Source of the DNA: Lentilactobacillus kefiri
Lineage (GTDB): Bacteria > Bacillota > Bacilli > Lactobacillales > Lactobacillaceae
Direction of reading: 5' to 3'
DNA length: 64,000 bases
NCBI RefSeq assembly: GCF_007989105.1
Contig: NZ_BJVK01000006.1
Coordinates: 1 to 64,000, forward strand
Part shown: piece by piece, positions 18,724-27,124 of the stretch
How positions within the stretch are numbered: the first letter of the stretch is position 1
Layout: every line of letters begins with the position of its first letter
Program-made: the position numbers and the translations under genes
The notes under the pieces: generated by a model
Database searches by the model: none
What the model was told of the DNA's origin: nothing
What the model saw: only the letters and a program-made list of their open reading frames with translations

Positions 18724-18960
18724 TTGAAAAAGAGCAGATTATTCTTGATCGTTGGCGGTGTCTTATTGGTACTGGCACTGGCATTTTACATAACAAAATC
18801 ATGGCAAATGTCTGTGTTGCCGTTTGCGTTAATTTGGTTAATCGCGATTATTTTAATTCGGTTAATTTTAACGCCGCTGGTTGTGATGATTGTCCGTTCG
18901 CACGACCAGAAAAAAGAACTGCGGGAACAAGCAGACCGTCAAAACAAAAATGTTAAATAA
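18724..18960 (+). CDS. Small two-helix membrane protein of unknown function
   Basis: A 78-residue protein with two hydrophobic helices, about residues 5-24 (RLFLIVGGVLLVLALAFYI) and 30-57 (VLPFALIWLIAIILIRLILTPLVVMIV). A charged cytoplasmic tail follows (HDQKKELREQADRQNKN). The start is TTG, supported by CAGGAG seven bases upstream. It lies 24 bases ahead of the S53 protease gene on the same strand, so the two are probably co-transcribed. I do not recognise the family, and a role in protease secretion or membrane anchoring would be speculation. Confidence 0.65.
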   Translation: MKKSRLFLIVGGVLLVLALAFYITKSWQMSVLPFALIWLIAIILIRLILTPLVVMIVRSHDQKKELREQADRQNKNVK

Positions 18961-18984
18961 TTTAGTTGATCGAAGGGAAATTGC

Positions 18985-20841
18985 ATGAAGAAGGATTGGC
19001 TTCAAAAAATTGTTATATCGGCCGGATTTGCTGTACTGGCGTTGATGGGTACAGGAGCCGCTACAACTCAACAAGTTCAAGCGAAAACATCCAATGTTTC
19101 AGATTCAAAGCAACAGTTGGTTGATATTGTACTGCGGCCGAAAAGCCAAAAGTCGCTTCATAAATTTGTTTACAATTCAGTTGATCCAACTTCATCGAGT
19201 TATCGAAAATTTGTAACATCATCGACGTTTTCCAAGCAGTTCGGTCAAAGTTCAAAACAGGTTCATGCGCTTCAATCATATCTGAAAAAGCACCACTTGA
19301 AGACGACAACATACAAGGGAAACTTGGTGATGGCGGTTCAAGGTTCCACTAAGAATATTGAAAAGGCGTTTAAGGTCAATTTGGTCAATGTGAATAATGG
19401 TGAGGTCAAGTATCAAAAGGCCAACCGGAATCCCAAGTTGCCGAAAAAACTGTCAAAAAGTGTCTATACGGTGTTTGGCTTGTCGAATTATTCATTGTTT
19501 GCTTCATCCAAAAACCAGTTTCAACCGTCTTCGCTGCATACAAAGCTGACAAACTCTTCAATCGCCAGCACAACTAAGAAATATTCACCAACACGGTTCG
19601 TCCGTCGGTACAACCTACAGTCGCTGTATGATAATGGGGCGACTGGCCGAAGTAAGACAATCGGGATTATTTCATTTGCCAATTTCCATCCAAACGATGT
19701 TTATCGTTACTGGGATGACGAGGGAATTAACGTTAAATCCAATCGGCTGAGCGTTTATCGGACCAATCATTATAAGGGTAGCTGGGATGGCTATGATGAA
19801 ACAACCATCGATGTTGAACAGGCAGGGGCGATTGCTCCCGGGAGCAACATTCGGACGTATATTGCCAAACCCAATATTACGGGAATGGTTAATTCAATTG
19901 CTGCCGCCGTCGGTCAAAATGTCGCAGATACACTGTCCTTAAGCTGGGGACAAAGTGAAGCCCAAGTCGCTTATGAAATGAAACAGGGAATTACACCCAA
20001 AAAGTATAATCAGATTATGAATTTGTTGTTTGAACAAGCCGCTGCTCAAGGGATGAGCGTGTTCACTGCAACTGGTGATAATGGTGCTTATGACGGCATT
20101 ACCACCGGTCTGACATCCGGATTATCGGTTGATACACCATCAAACTCGCCATATGTGACGTCCGTTGGCGGAACGACCCTTCCCAAAACATACACTGTCA
20201 ATAAGAAAAAAGTGTCCATTAAACAAGAGCGTGCCTGGGGCGCGGACTTTCTGTATCCAAACTATAAACACCAACGTTTCTTCGGCAACTTGGACATGCT
20301 TCAAAGCTTTTTTGCCGGTGGTGGCGGTGGATTCAGCAAGTATAATTCCGTCCCGAGTTATCAAAAGGGTGTCAGTGGTGTAGGAACTTATGCCGCAACC
20401 GATTTGTGGAAGTTTAAATATGGTCGGCCAGTCTTGCTTAAAAAGCCGGTTAACAAAACCGGCAAGGCCAGTGGCCGGAATTTGCCGGATGTTTCAGCGA
20501 ATGCCGATCCTAACACCGGTTATAGTATGTTTATTACGCCTAAGAATAATCGTAATTCCAAAGGTCAGTGGCTGATCACCGGTGGAACCAGCGTGGTTGC
20601 ACCTCAAATGGCAGCGGCCAGCGTTTTAATGTCTGATTTCAACACCAATGGCCGATTAGGCTTCTGGAATCCTCAAATTTATCGTTTTGCTAAACGGTCA
20701 ACTTCGCCGTTTAATCCCTTGGACAGTCGAACCAACAATACAAACCTGTATTACACAGGCCAGCCTGGGAAGATTTATAATCAGGCAACCGGGCTGGGAA
20801 CCATTGATTTCACCGCTTTGAACAAAGCATTTAATAATTAA
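18985..20841 (+). CDS. Secreted S53 (sedolisin/kumamolisin-type) serine-carboxyl peptidase
   Basis: A 618-residue preproprotein. A signal peptide is clear (basic start, hydrophobic core IVISAGFAVLALMGTGA, then TTQQVQA). The activation domain (about residues 40-165, with SVDPTSSSYRKF) is typical of pro-kumamolisin. The catalytic set is complete: Glu272 and Asp276 in YDETTIDVE (E-x3-D), oxyanion Asp365 in ATGDNGAYDG, and Ser536 in GGTSVVAPQMAA. The C-terminus (LYYTGQPGKIYNQATGLGTID) is the calcium-site region. Such enzymes are acid-active endopeptidases released after self-cleavage of the propeptide. It is second in a run of genes with a small membrane protein before it and a CPBP protease 11 bases after it. 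A paralogue lies at 31868-33754. Confidence 0.93.
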   Translation: MKKDWLQKIVISAGFAVLALMGTGAATTQQVQAKTSNVSDSKQQLVDIVLRPKSQKSLHKFVYNSVDPTSSSYRKFVTSSTFSKQFGQSSKQVHALQSYLKKHHLKTTTYKGNLVMAVQGSTKNIEKAFKVNLVNVNNGEVKYQKANRNPKLPKKLSKSVYTVFGLSNYSLFASSKNQFQPSSLHTKLTNSSIASTTKKYSPTRFVRRYNLQSLYDNGATGRSKTIGIISFANFHPNDVYRYWDDEGINVKSNRLSVYRTNHYKGSWDGYDETTIDVEQAGAIAPGSNIRTYIAKPNITGMVNSIAAAVGQNVADTLSLSWGQSEAQVAYEMKQGITPKKYNQIMNLLFEQAAAQGMSVFTATGDNGAYDGITTGLTSGLSVDTPSNSPYVTSVGGTTLPKTYTVNKKKVSIKQERAWGADFLYPNYKHQRFFGNLDMLQSFFAGGGGGFSKYNSVPSYQKGVSGVGTYAATDLWKFKYGRPVLLKKPVNKTGKASGRNLPDVSANADPNTGYSMFITPKNNRNSKGQWLITGGTSVVAPQMAAASVLMSDFNTNGRLGFWNPQIYRFAKRSTSPFNPLDSRTNNTNLYYTGQPGKIYNQATGLGTIDFTALNKAFNN

Positions 20842-20852
20842 GGAGACCATGT

Positions 20853-21566
20853 ATGGCAGATGAAAGAAAGTTAACATTCGGCGATTACTTTGAACGGCTG
20901 ATGATTTTTGTTGGTCTGATCGTGTTGGTCGGATCAGTCCAGCTTCCCGTCATGTTCATTGCTCGGGGAAAATTGTCTTCCGTAGGGAATTATGCAGTCG
21001 CTGCCGTTTATTTATTAGGATTTTTGGTTGCCATCTGGCTTGCGCAGTTGGCCTATCGAAAATATGGCCGACGGCAGATGAAAAAGGTCACTTGGTCAGA
21101 CATTAAGCTAATTGTGATTGCCTGGGTAGGCTTCATTTTACTGGAATTTGTATTAGGCAATCTTAACAAGCTTTTATACCATGTGACTCAAACGGATAAT
21201 AATCAAGCAATTCAGACAATTCTGACCAGTAATCATTTAACACTGGTTTTAATGGCTTTTACAGCAATCTTCTGTTCACCAATTCTGGAGGAAACTATTT
21301 TTCGGGGTTACTTGATTACCGCATTTTTTAAATCCTCAAGCAAATGGCTGCCAATTGTTATCAGTGGTTTCGCTTTTGCATTTCCTCACATGGATCCAAA
21401 TCCCGCTCGGTTCAATATCATCAGTTTTTTGACCTATGCCATTTTAGGCGGTGTCTTGGCCTATTTGTATGTGTCAACTAAAAATTTGAAGGTGTCAATT
21501 GGGCTGCATTTTTTGAATAATTTGGTTGCTGTTGGCGCGATGGTTTTATCAGTTTTTTATATGTAA
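20853..21566 (+). CDS. CPBP-family intramembrane metalloprotease
   Basis: A 237-residue membrane protein with about seven hydrophobic helices. The three CPBP/Abi motifs are present: EETIFRG (E-E-x3-R), FAFPHMDPN (F-x3-H) and HFLNN (H-x3-N). These residues coordinate a metal in the membrane. Relatives process prenylated proteins in eukaryotes, while in lactobacilli they are linked with bacteriocin self-immunity and with protein maturation at the membrane. The start ATG follows AAGGAGACC, 11 bases after the S53 protease stop, so the two are likely translated from one mRNA. A role in handling that protease or its peptides is possible but not shown. Confidence 0.88.
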   Translation: MADERKLTFGDYFERLMIFVGLIVLVGSVQLPVMFIARGKLSSVGNYAVAAVYLLGFLVAIWLAQLAYRKYGRRQMKKVTWSDIKLIVIAWVGFILLEFVLGNLNKLLYHVTQTDNNQAIQTILTSNHLTLVLMAFTAIFCSPILEETIFRGYLITAFFKSSSKWLPIVISGFAFAFPHMDPNPARFNIISFLTYAILGGVLAYLYVSTKNLKVSIGLHFLNNLVAVGAMVLSVFYM

Positions 21567-21587
21567 TTTATTTAAGGGGTGTCAATA

Positions 21588-22697
21588 ATGGGATTTTCTG
21601 TCAAGTTAATGAATGATGTTTCAGATGGTGTAAAGGGTAAGCGAAATTTAATTACCGATGTTGCCGGCGTCAAAGTTGGTCAGGTAACCATTGATCAGGA
21701 CGATGTTCATAGTGGGGTTACTGCAATTGTTCCTCATCCCGGAAATGTTTTCAGGCATAAAGTTCCAGCCGCATCCTGCGTCATTAACGGGTTTGGGAAA
21801 AGTGTCGGGTTGGTGCAAATCGATGAACTTGGAACTATCGAAACCCCGATTGTTTTAACGAATACATTTGCGGTCGGAACTGCCATTAATGCGCTTACCA
21901 AGCAAATGTTGGCTCAGAATCCAGAAATTGGTGACACTACCAGCACAGTTAACCCAATTGTGATGGAATGTAATGATGGTGATGTATCCAATATTCGTAA
22001 AATGGCGATTAGTGAACAAAACGTGACTGATGCGTTAACAGCTGCCGGTCAGACTTTCGACGAGGGCGCCGTTGGCGGTGGCCGTGGGATGATGTGCTAC
22101 GACTTAAAAGGCGGCATTGGTTCTTCTTCCAGAATCGTCACGGTTGATGAGAAGCATCAGTATACTGTCGGCGCGCTGGTTATGACCAATTATGGTTATT
22201 TAACCGATTTTATCGTCAACGGGGCGCCGGTTGGGGCACCGTTGGCCAAAATGCTCGCTGAAGATAAGAAAAAAGAAGAAAAGGGTTCGATTATTACAAT
22301 ATTGGCCACCGATGCGCCGCTAAATTCCCGACAATTAAAGCGGATGGCTAAACGGGCGACGGTTGGAATTAATCGGACCGGTGGCTATATCGGCAACGGT
22401 AGTGGCGAAATTGTCCTGGCATTCTCAACTGCCAACCAGGTGGCACATTTTGAGCAAACCGAATTTGATACCGTAACGCGGTTCAATGATAATCAGATTG
22501 ATCTGTTTTTCCGAGCAACGGCAGCGGTCGTTGATGAATCAGTTTTGAGCTCGATGATTCATGCTGAATCGGTTGTTGACCGCAAGGGACGTCTTCGGTT
22601 GAATTTAGTTGATGCATGCAAGAAGTTGTCGTCACAGCATTCGGAATATACGGAAATGTTGGAAAAGGCTTTGTCGCAGCTCGGGGTAACTTTATGA
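21588..22697 (+). CDS. P1-family (DmpA/BapA-type) N-terminal nucleophile aminopeptidase
   Basis: A 369-residue protein of the DmpA/BapA family, which cuts itself into two chains and uses the new N-terminal serine as nucleophile. The N-terminal half shows NLITDVAGVKVGQVTI and GVTAIVPHP. The expected cleavage region is GRGMMCYDLKGGIGSSSR, with breakage likely between Gly and the first Ser of GSSSR. Members release D- or beta-amino acids or normal residues from short peptides. No signal peptide is visible, so it is cytoplasmic. I choose the ATG at 21588 after AAGGGGTGTC; a GTG three codons upstream overlaps the ribosome site. Its stop overlaps the next start as ATGA. Confidence 0.9.
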   Translation: MGFSVKLMNDVSDGVKGKRNLITDVAGVKVGQVTIDQDDVHSGVTAIVPHPGNVFRHKVPAASCVINGFGKSVGLVQIDELGTIETPIVLTNTFAVGTAINALTKQMLAQNPEIGDTTSTVNPIVMECNDGDVSNIRKMAISEQNVTDALTAAGQTFDEGAVGGGRGMMCYDLKGGIGSSSRIVTVDEKHQYTVGALVMTNYGYLTDFIVNGAPVGAPLAKMLAEDKKKEEKGSIITILATDAPLNSRQLKRMAKRATVGINRTGGYIGNGSGEIVLAFSTANQVAHFEQTEFDTVTRFNDNQIDLFFRATAAVVDESVLSSMIHAESVVDRKGRLRLNLVDACKKLSSQHSEYTEMLEKALSQLGVTL

Positions 22698-23245
22698 ATG
22701 AAAAAGTCATTTTAAACGCTGAAAATATTCGTCAGCTTGATTGGGGCGCCATTAATGGCTGTGAGGCTGCAAGTTTATTGGAAGGACTTCATTATCAACA
22801 CCATGCTCGCCAGTTGAATTACGGTGAATTTTTACTTCAAATGCCGATTAGTTCGGATGCCAATCCTTACCATGGATTTGGCGGTTCACCGTTTAAAAAT
22901 CAACCCGGAAATTTTGAAGCTATTTTTACCAGACCATTAGTTTGGTGGGGCTCATCATATGGCCATTTAACTGAACTTTCCGGCGCGGATCCCGACTGGC
23001 TTTATTGCAGTGTCCGTCAAGGTGATCCGGTTTTAGTATTTGTCACGATTCACTTTGAAGCCCCTGAATGGGACGAGTATCCATTTGGGCGGGTTCCAGC
23101 GAACAACCATGCCGTCCTTTTAGATGGTGTTGACACCCATCAGGTTCATGTGAGTGATCCAATTGACGGTCAGTACTGGTTGTCTAAGGCGACTTTCGAA
23201 CAGATATACAATGCCCGACGAATGGCAATCCAAATTAATAAGTAA
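22694..23245 (+). CDS. C39-like cysteine peptidase, cytoplasmic
   Basis: A 183-residue protein with the pattern of the peptidase_C39_2 (C39-like) domain. The nucleophile is probably the cysteine in AINGCEAASLLEGLHY, the base the histidine in NNHAVLLDGVD, and the acid the aspartate in VSDPIDGQYW. The spacing and the phrases around GFGGSPF fit the family. There is no signal peptide or membrane segment, so it would act in the cytosol. It is translationally coupled to the DmpA-type peptidase through an ATGA overlap, which suggests a joint peptide-processing task. The substrate is unknown. A hairpin terminator follows. Confidence 0.75.
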   Translation: MNEKVILNAENIRQLDWGAINGCEAASLLEGLHYQHHARQLNYGEFLLQMPISSDANPYHGFGGSPFKNQPGNFEAIFTRPLVWWGSSYGHLTELSGADPDWLYCSVRQGDPVLVFVTIHFEAPEWDEYPFGRVPANNHAVLLDGVDTHQVHVSDPIDGQYWLSKATFEQIYNARRMAIQINK

Positions 23246-23270
23246 AGTTCACATCAAAATCGCATATTAG

Positions 23271-23317
23271 TACAGGCTTTCTGAAATTAATATTAGAAAA
23301 AGCCTGTTTTTTTTATA
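23271..23317 (+). terminator. Terminator after the protease/peptidase run
   Basis: ACAGGCTTTCT pairs imperfectly with AGAAAAAGCCTGT and is followed by eight T. It separates the S53/CPBP/DmpA/C39 group from the substrate-binding lipoprotein gene. Confidence 0.8.
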
Positions 23318-23386
23318 CATTTATGCTAAATTAGAATTAAGATTCTTTTGTTAATACTTTTACATATTTTATGGGAGGCTTATATC

Positions 23387-25006
23387 ATGCATTTATCTCG
23401 TGGAGTGGCTGCACTTGCTGGGGTTGCAAGCATCGCACTTGTCTTATCAGGCTGTGGCCAAAATTCTGGTCAACAGAAGAAGACAATTACGACTTCTGCA
23501 GATACAGAGTTGACAACGGTTGATCCATCAAAAACGACCGCTGTTGGAACTTTTAATGTTTTGAATAACGTTGATGAAGGTTTGGTTCGTTTGGGCAAGG
23601 ACAGTAAGGTTGAACCCGGAATTGCAACGGACTGGACCGTTTCAAAGGACGGCAAGACCTATACCTACAATCTTCGTAAGGGCGCTAAATGGAGTAATGG
23701 TGATCCGGTAACGGCCCAGAATTTCGTCTATTCATGGCAGCGGACTTTGAATCCAAAGACCGCATCACAATATGGTTATCTGTTCTCAGGCATCAAGAAT
23801 GCCGACAAGATTCAAAACAAGAAAGCAAAGGTTTCAACGTTGGGAATTAAAGCCGACGGCAAATATAAACTGACTGTCAAACCTGAGCAACGCATTCCTT
23901 ACTTTAACTTATTGATGGGATTCCCAGTGTTCTTCCCACAGGATTCAAATGCTGTTAAGAAATTCGGTAATGATTACGGAACTTCATCCAAGACCCAGGT
24001 TTATAACGGTCCATTTACATTAACCAAATGGACAGGAACAAATAATACTTGGACTCTTAAGAAGAATAAAGATTATTGGGATAAGAAGCAGGTTAAGTTG
24101 GATAACATTAACTTCAAGGTCCAACCAGACACTTCAACGTCATTGAACTTGTACAACCAAGGTAAACTTGATATGGCCCAATTATCAGCTACTCAAGCTA
24201 AACAAATGGGTAACAAGAAAGATTTGATTTCTCGTAAGCAATCTTCAAATTACTACATTGCAGTTAACCAAAAAAGCAAAGTCTTCAAGAATTTGAAGAT
24301 TCGTCAAGCAATGTCAATGATCATTAATCGGAAGGTCTTGGCCAACAAGGTTATGGGTGGCGGTGCCATCAATAATAAGAGCTTTGTTTCAGAAGGATTG
24401 GCTGTTTCACCTAAGAATGGCACTGACTTCACCAAAGACACGACTGTTCCCGCTTCAATGGACTACAACCCAACCAAAGCTAAACAGCTGTTTAAGCAGG
24501 GTCTCCAAGAAGTTGGTCGGACATCACTTCATTTCACTTTGTTGAACTCAGATGGCAGCGATCAAAAGCAGTTGAGTGAGTATCTCCAAAGCGCTTTACA
24601 AAAGCTTCCTGGACTTAAAGTTACACTGAATAATATTCCAGGACGGGCAATTCTTTCACGTCAAGCCAGCGGCCAATTTACCGTCACTGTTGCCAACTGG
24701 TTTGCCGACTTCTCCGATCCAATCACATTCTTAAATATTTTAACTTACAACAACCCAAGCAACATTTCCGGCTGGAAGAATTCTCAATATGATTCATTGA
24801 TTAAGGATAGTAATGCAGATGACGGCAGCAACGCCAATGCTCGTTGGGATGATATGGTCAAGGCACAAAATATTGCTTTGAAAGACCAAGCCATTATTCC
24901 ACTTTATCAATCCGGTGAAAAATGGATGGTTAATTCCAAAGTTAAGGGAATTGTTTACAACACTGCCGGTGCCAACTACAATTTCAAGGAAGCATATGTT
25001 AAATAA
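23387..25006 (+). CDS. Oligopeptide-binding lipoprotein (OppA family), orphan
   Basis: A 539-residue extracellular solute-binding protein of family 5. The start ATG at 23387 follows GGGAGG and gives a lipoprotein signal ending in the lipobox LSGC. The mature part shows the family signature around WSNGDPVTAQNFVYSWQRT and later LNILTYNNPSNISGW. It delivers peptides to an Opp/Dpp-type ABC importer. No permease or ATPase gene is adjacent, so it must use a transporter encoded elsewhere. It is followed 20 bases later by the dipeptide epimerase gene, which resembles the Bacillus ykf-dpp arrangement in which a binding protein (DppE) for murein tripeptide sits with recycling enzymes. Specificity for murein peptides is inferred from that context only. 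Confidence 0.92.
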   Translation: MHLSRGVAALAGVASIALVLSGCGQNSGQQKKTITTSADTELTTVDPSKTTAVGTFNVLNNVDEGLVRLGKDSKVEPGIATDWTVSKDGKTYTYNLRKGAKWSNGDPVTAQNFVYSWQRTLNPKTASQYGYLFSGIKNADKIQNKKAKVSTLGIKADGKYKLTVKPEQRIPYFNLLMGFPVFFPQDSNAVKKFGNDYGTSSKTQVYNGPFTLTKWTGTNNTWTLKKNKDYWDKKQVKLDNINFKVQPDTSTSLNLYNQGKLDMAQLSATQAKQMGNKKDLISRKQSSNYYIAVNQKSKVFKNLKIRQAMSMIINRKVLANKVMGGGAINNKSFVSEGLAVSPKNGTDFTKDTTVPASMDYNPTKAKQLFKQGLQEVGRTSLHFTLLNSDGSDQKQLSEYLQSALQKLPGLKVTLNNIPGRAILSRQASGQFTVTVANWFADFSDPITFLNILTYNNPSNISGWKNSQYDSLIKDSNADDGSNANARWDDMVKAQNIALKDQAIIPLYQSGEKWMVNSKVKGIVYNTAGANYNFKEAYVK

Positions 25007-25026
25007 ATCATTGGGAGTGACGTTGA

Positions 25027-26100
25027 TTGGAACCCGTTATTAAGCACATTGATTTCAAGGAAGCCGCGGTTCCTCTAAAGAGGCCGTTTAAAACGGCTTT
25101 AAGGACAGTGACGACGGCTCAAACATTAATCGTCAAGGTGACTGACAGTAATGGTCGGATCGGTTATGGTGAAGCTGCACCGACTCCGGTTATTACCGGT
25201 GATACACTGCCGAGTATTGAAGAGGCTGTTGGTCATATTATCGGTCGCAAGATTATTGGGAAAAGACTTGCGGATTCTGAAGATATTAAGTCCACAATTG
25301 AAGAGTCGATGGTTCATAACTCCAGTCCCAAAGCGGCTTTGAATATTGCCGTTAACGATTTACTGGCCCAATCATACGGGGTTCCGCTTTACCAGCTGCT
25401 GGGCGGCCATTCTGATAAGATCACGACAGATTATACTGTGAGTGTCGGATCAATTGATGACATGATTAATCAGGCAAAGGATCTCATCGCCAAAGGCTTC
25501 ACAACTTTGAAAATTAAAGTTGGCGATGATTCCGAGCAAGCCGATCTTGACAAAATTGTTGCCATCAGAGGGGCTGTTGGGCCTGAAATAAAGATTCGCC
25601 TGGATGCCAATCAAGGCTGGCACCCGAAACAAGCTGTTGCGGTGATTAATCGAATGCAGGATTTGAATCTCAATATTCAATTGGTTGAACAGCCAGTTAA
25701 GGCAGTGGATTTTGAGGGCATGGCATATGTGACTCACCACACAACAACCATGATTATGGCTGATGAAAGTATCTTTTCCGTTGCGGATGCCGCAAGGATT
25801 ATCGCAATGGGTGGCTGCGATATTATCAACCTTAAGTTGATGAAGGCCGGTGGCATTGACAACGCCTTAAAAATCAACACGTTGGCAGAGGCTGCCCGCA
25901 TTCCATGCATGGTTGGCAGCATGATTGAGTCGTCGGTTTCAGTGACTGCGGCAGCACATTTGGCCGCGGCTAAACGCAACATTAAATATGTTGATCTGGA
26001 TGCCTCGATGATGTTTACCGACAACCCTGTGAAGGGTGGAATCATCAATAAACGGAATGAAATTACTTTTCCAGCGTTATCTGGATTAGGATTTGAATAG
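25027..26100 (+). CDS. Dipeptide epimerase (L-Ala-D/L-Glu epimerase type, enolase superfamily)
   Basis: A 357-residue enolase-superfamily enzyme with the dipeptide epimerase pattern. After the capping domain come the KxK base (TLKIKVGDD), the three metal ligands (RLDANQGW, LVEQPVK, MADESIF), the second lysine base (NLKLMKAGG) and the C-terminal specificity loop (SMIESSVSVTAAAH, VDLDASMMF). The known member YkfB converts L-Ala-D-Glu from murein to L-Ala-L-Glu so normal peptidases can cut it. The start is TTG at 25027 with GGGAGTG upstream. It lies between the binding lipoprotein and the NlpC/P60 endopeptidase, matching a murein-peptide recycling role. Confidence 0.9.
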   Translation: MEPVIKHIDFKEAAVPLKRPFKTALRTVTTAQTLIVKVTDSNGRIGYGEAAPTPVITGDTLPSIEEAVGHIIGRKIIGKRLADSEDIKSTIEESMVHNSSPKAALNIAVNDLLAQSYGVPLYQLLGGHSDKITTDYTVSVGSIDDMINQAKDLIAKGFTTLKIKVGDDSEQADLDKIVAIRGAVGPEIKIRLDANQGWHPKQAVAVINRMQDLNLNIQLVEQPVKAVDFEGMAYVTHHTTTMIMADESIFSVADAARIIAMGGCDIINLKLMKAGGIDNALKINTLAEAARIPCMVGSMIESSVSVTAAAHLAAAKRNIKYVDLDASMMFTDNPVKGGIINKRNEITFPALSGLGFE

Positions 26101-26101
26101 G

Positions 26102-26140
26102 AATGGATCGTACTGAAATGACTCAGTGCGATCCATTTTG
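26102..26140 (+). terminator. Probable terminator or attenuator after the epimerase
   Basis: AATGGATCGTACTGA pairs with TCAGTGCGATCCATT around a short loop, followed by only a modest T run (TTTTGTAT). A TATAAT at 26174-26179 suggests a new start for the next gene. Confidence 0.6.
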
Positions 26141-26233
26141 TATCCTAATTCAACGTCTTGCTGGCTAAAGGACTATAATATATGTATACTAAAAATTATT
26201 AATGATAAACAAAAATCGAATGGAGGTGCTCAG

Positions 26234-27124
26234 ATGGAAACAAGACGTATAAAAGTACCAGTTGCAACTATCTGGAAATCTAAAAAATCACCAAGGAAGG
26301 TTGATAAGCCTGCTTTGGATGGCGATGTTAAAAAGTGGGTTGAACAAATGAGTGACAAGGATTCAATTGCTTTGTCAGACGATGATTTGTTGGAAACCCA
26401 AGCATTGTTTAACGATGAGGTCATCATTGACCACTTTGATGGTGACTGGGCTAAAGTGTATGTCCCAAGTCAGCGCGATGATTCTGACTCAAGAGGTTAT
26501 CCCGGCTGGGTACCGACAAAACTATTAAGTGACAGTCAGATCAGTTATCCACCAATCACCTCGATTGTCAGAATTGCTGTTCGAACCGCAAAGCTGTTTG
26601 ATGAAGATAAAAAGCCAATTCTGGAGATGAGTTTGGGAACGGTTTTACCTCAAATTGGCATTGACGGAGATTACATCGAAGTTGAGACACCAATTGGAAA
26701 GGGCTTTATTGAAAAATCAGCTGCGACACTTCCGTTTGTGGGGGCTAACGCTGGTGAAACAATGGTCCAAATGGCCCGCCAGTTTCTTGGAGAGCGATAT
26801 CTTTGGGGTGGCACAAGCTCATATGGGTTTGACTGTTCCGGATTTGTTTACACACTTCACCGAGTTCTTGGGTTCGATATTCCTCGGGATGCTGATGACC
26901 AACAGGAAAACGGTCTGCCATTAGCGCCGGAAGAGATTCAACCTGGCGATCTGGTTTACTTTGCTTATGATCACGGCACCGGTTATGTTCACCATGTTGG
27001 CATGTATATTGGCAATGGTGAAATGATTGAATCCCGAACACCTGGTGCAAAAGTGGATATTGCGAAATTGACAGAACCTAAATTTTCCTCAGAGTTCGCT
27101 GGATTCAGGAGATATTGGCGATGA
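26234..27124 (+). CDS. NlpC/P60 endopeptidase, YkfC-like (gamma-D-glutamyl-diamino acid endopeptidase)
   Basis: A 296-residue protein with two SH3b-like domains in the first 180 residues and a C-terminal NlpC/P60 domain. The catalytic cysteine is Cys201 in SYGFDCSGFVYT and the histidine is His254 in YVHHVGMYIG; ESRTPGAKVDIA follows. YkfC of Bacillus cuts between D-Glu and the diamino acid in muropeptides with a free N-terminal L-Ala. As in that enzyme, there is no signal peptide, so it works in the cytosol on imported peptides rather than on the wall. The ATG at 26234 follows TGGAGG. It overlaps the next gene by four bases (ATGA). Confidence 0.9.
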   Translation: METRRIKVPVATIWKSKKSPRKVDKPALDGDVKKWVEQMSDKDSIALSDDDLLETQALFNDEVIIDHFDGDWAKVYVPSQRDDSDSRGYPGWVPTKLLSDSQISYPPITSIVRIAVRTAKLFDEDKKPILEMSLGTVLPQIGIDGDYIEVETPIGKGFIEKSAATLPFVGANAGETMVQMARQFLGERYLWGGTSSYGFDCSGFVYTLHRVLGFDIPRDADDQQENGLPLAPEEIQPGDLVYFAYDHGTGYVHHVGMYIGNGEMIESRTPGAKVDIAKLTEPKFSSEFAGFRRYWR

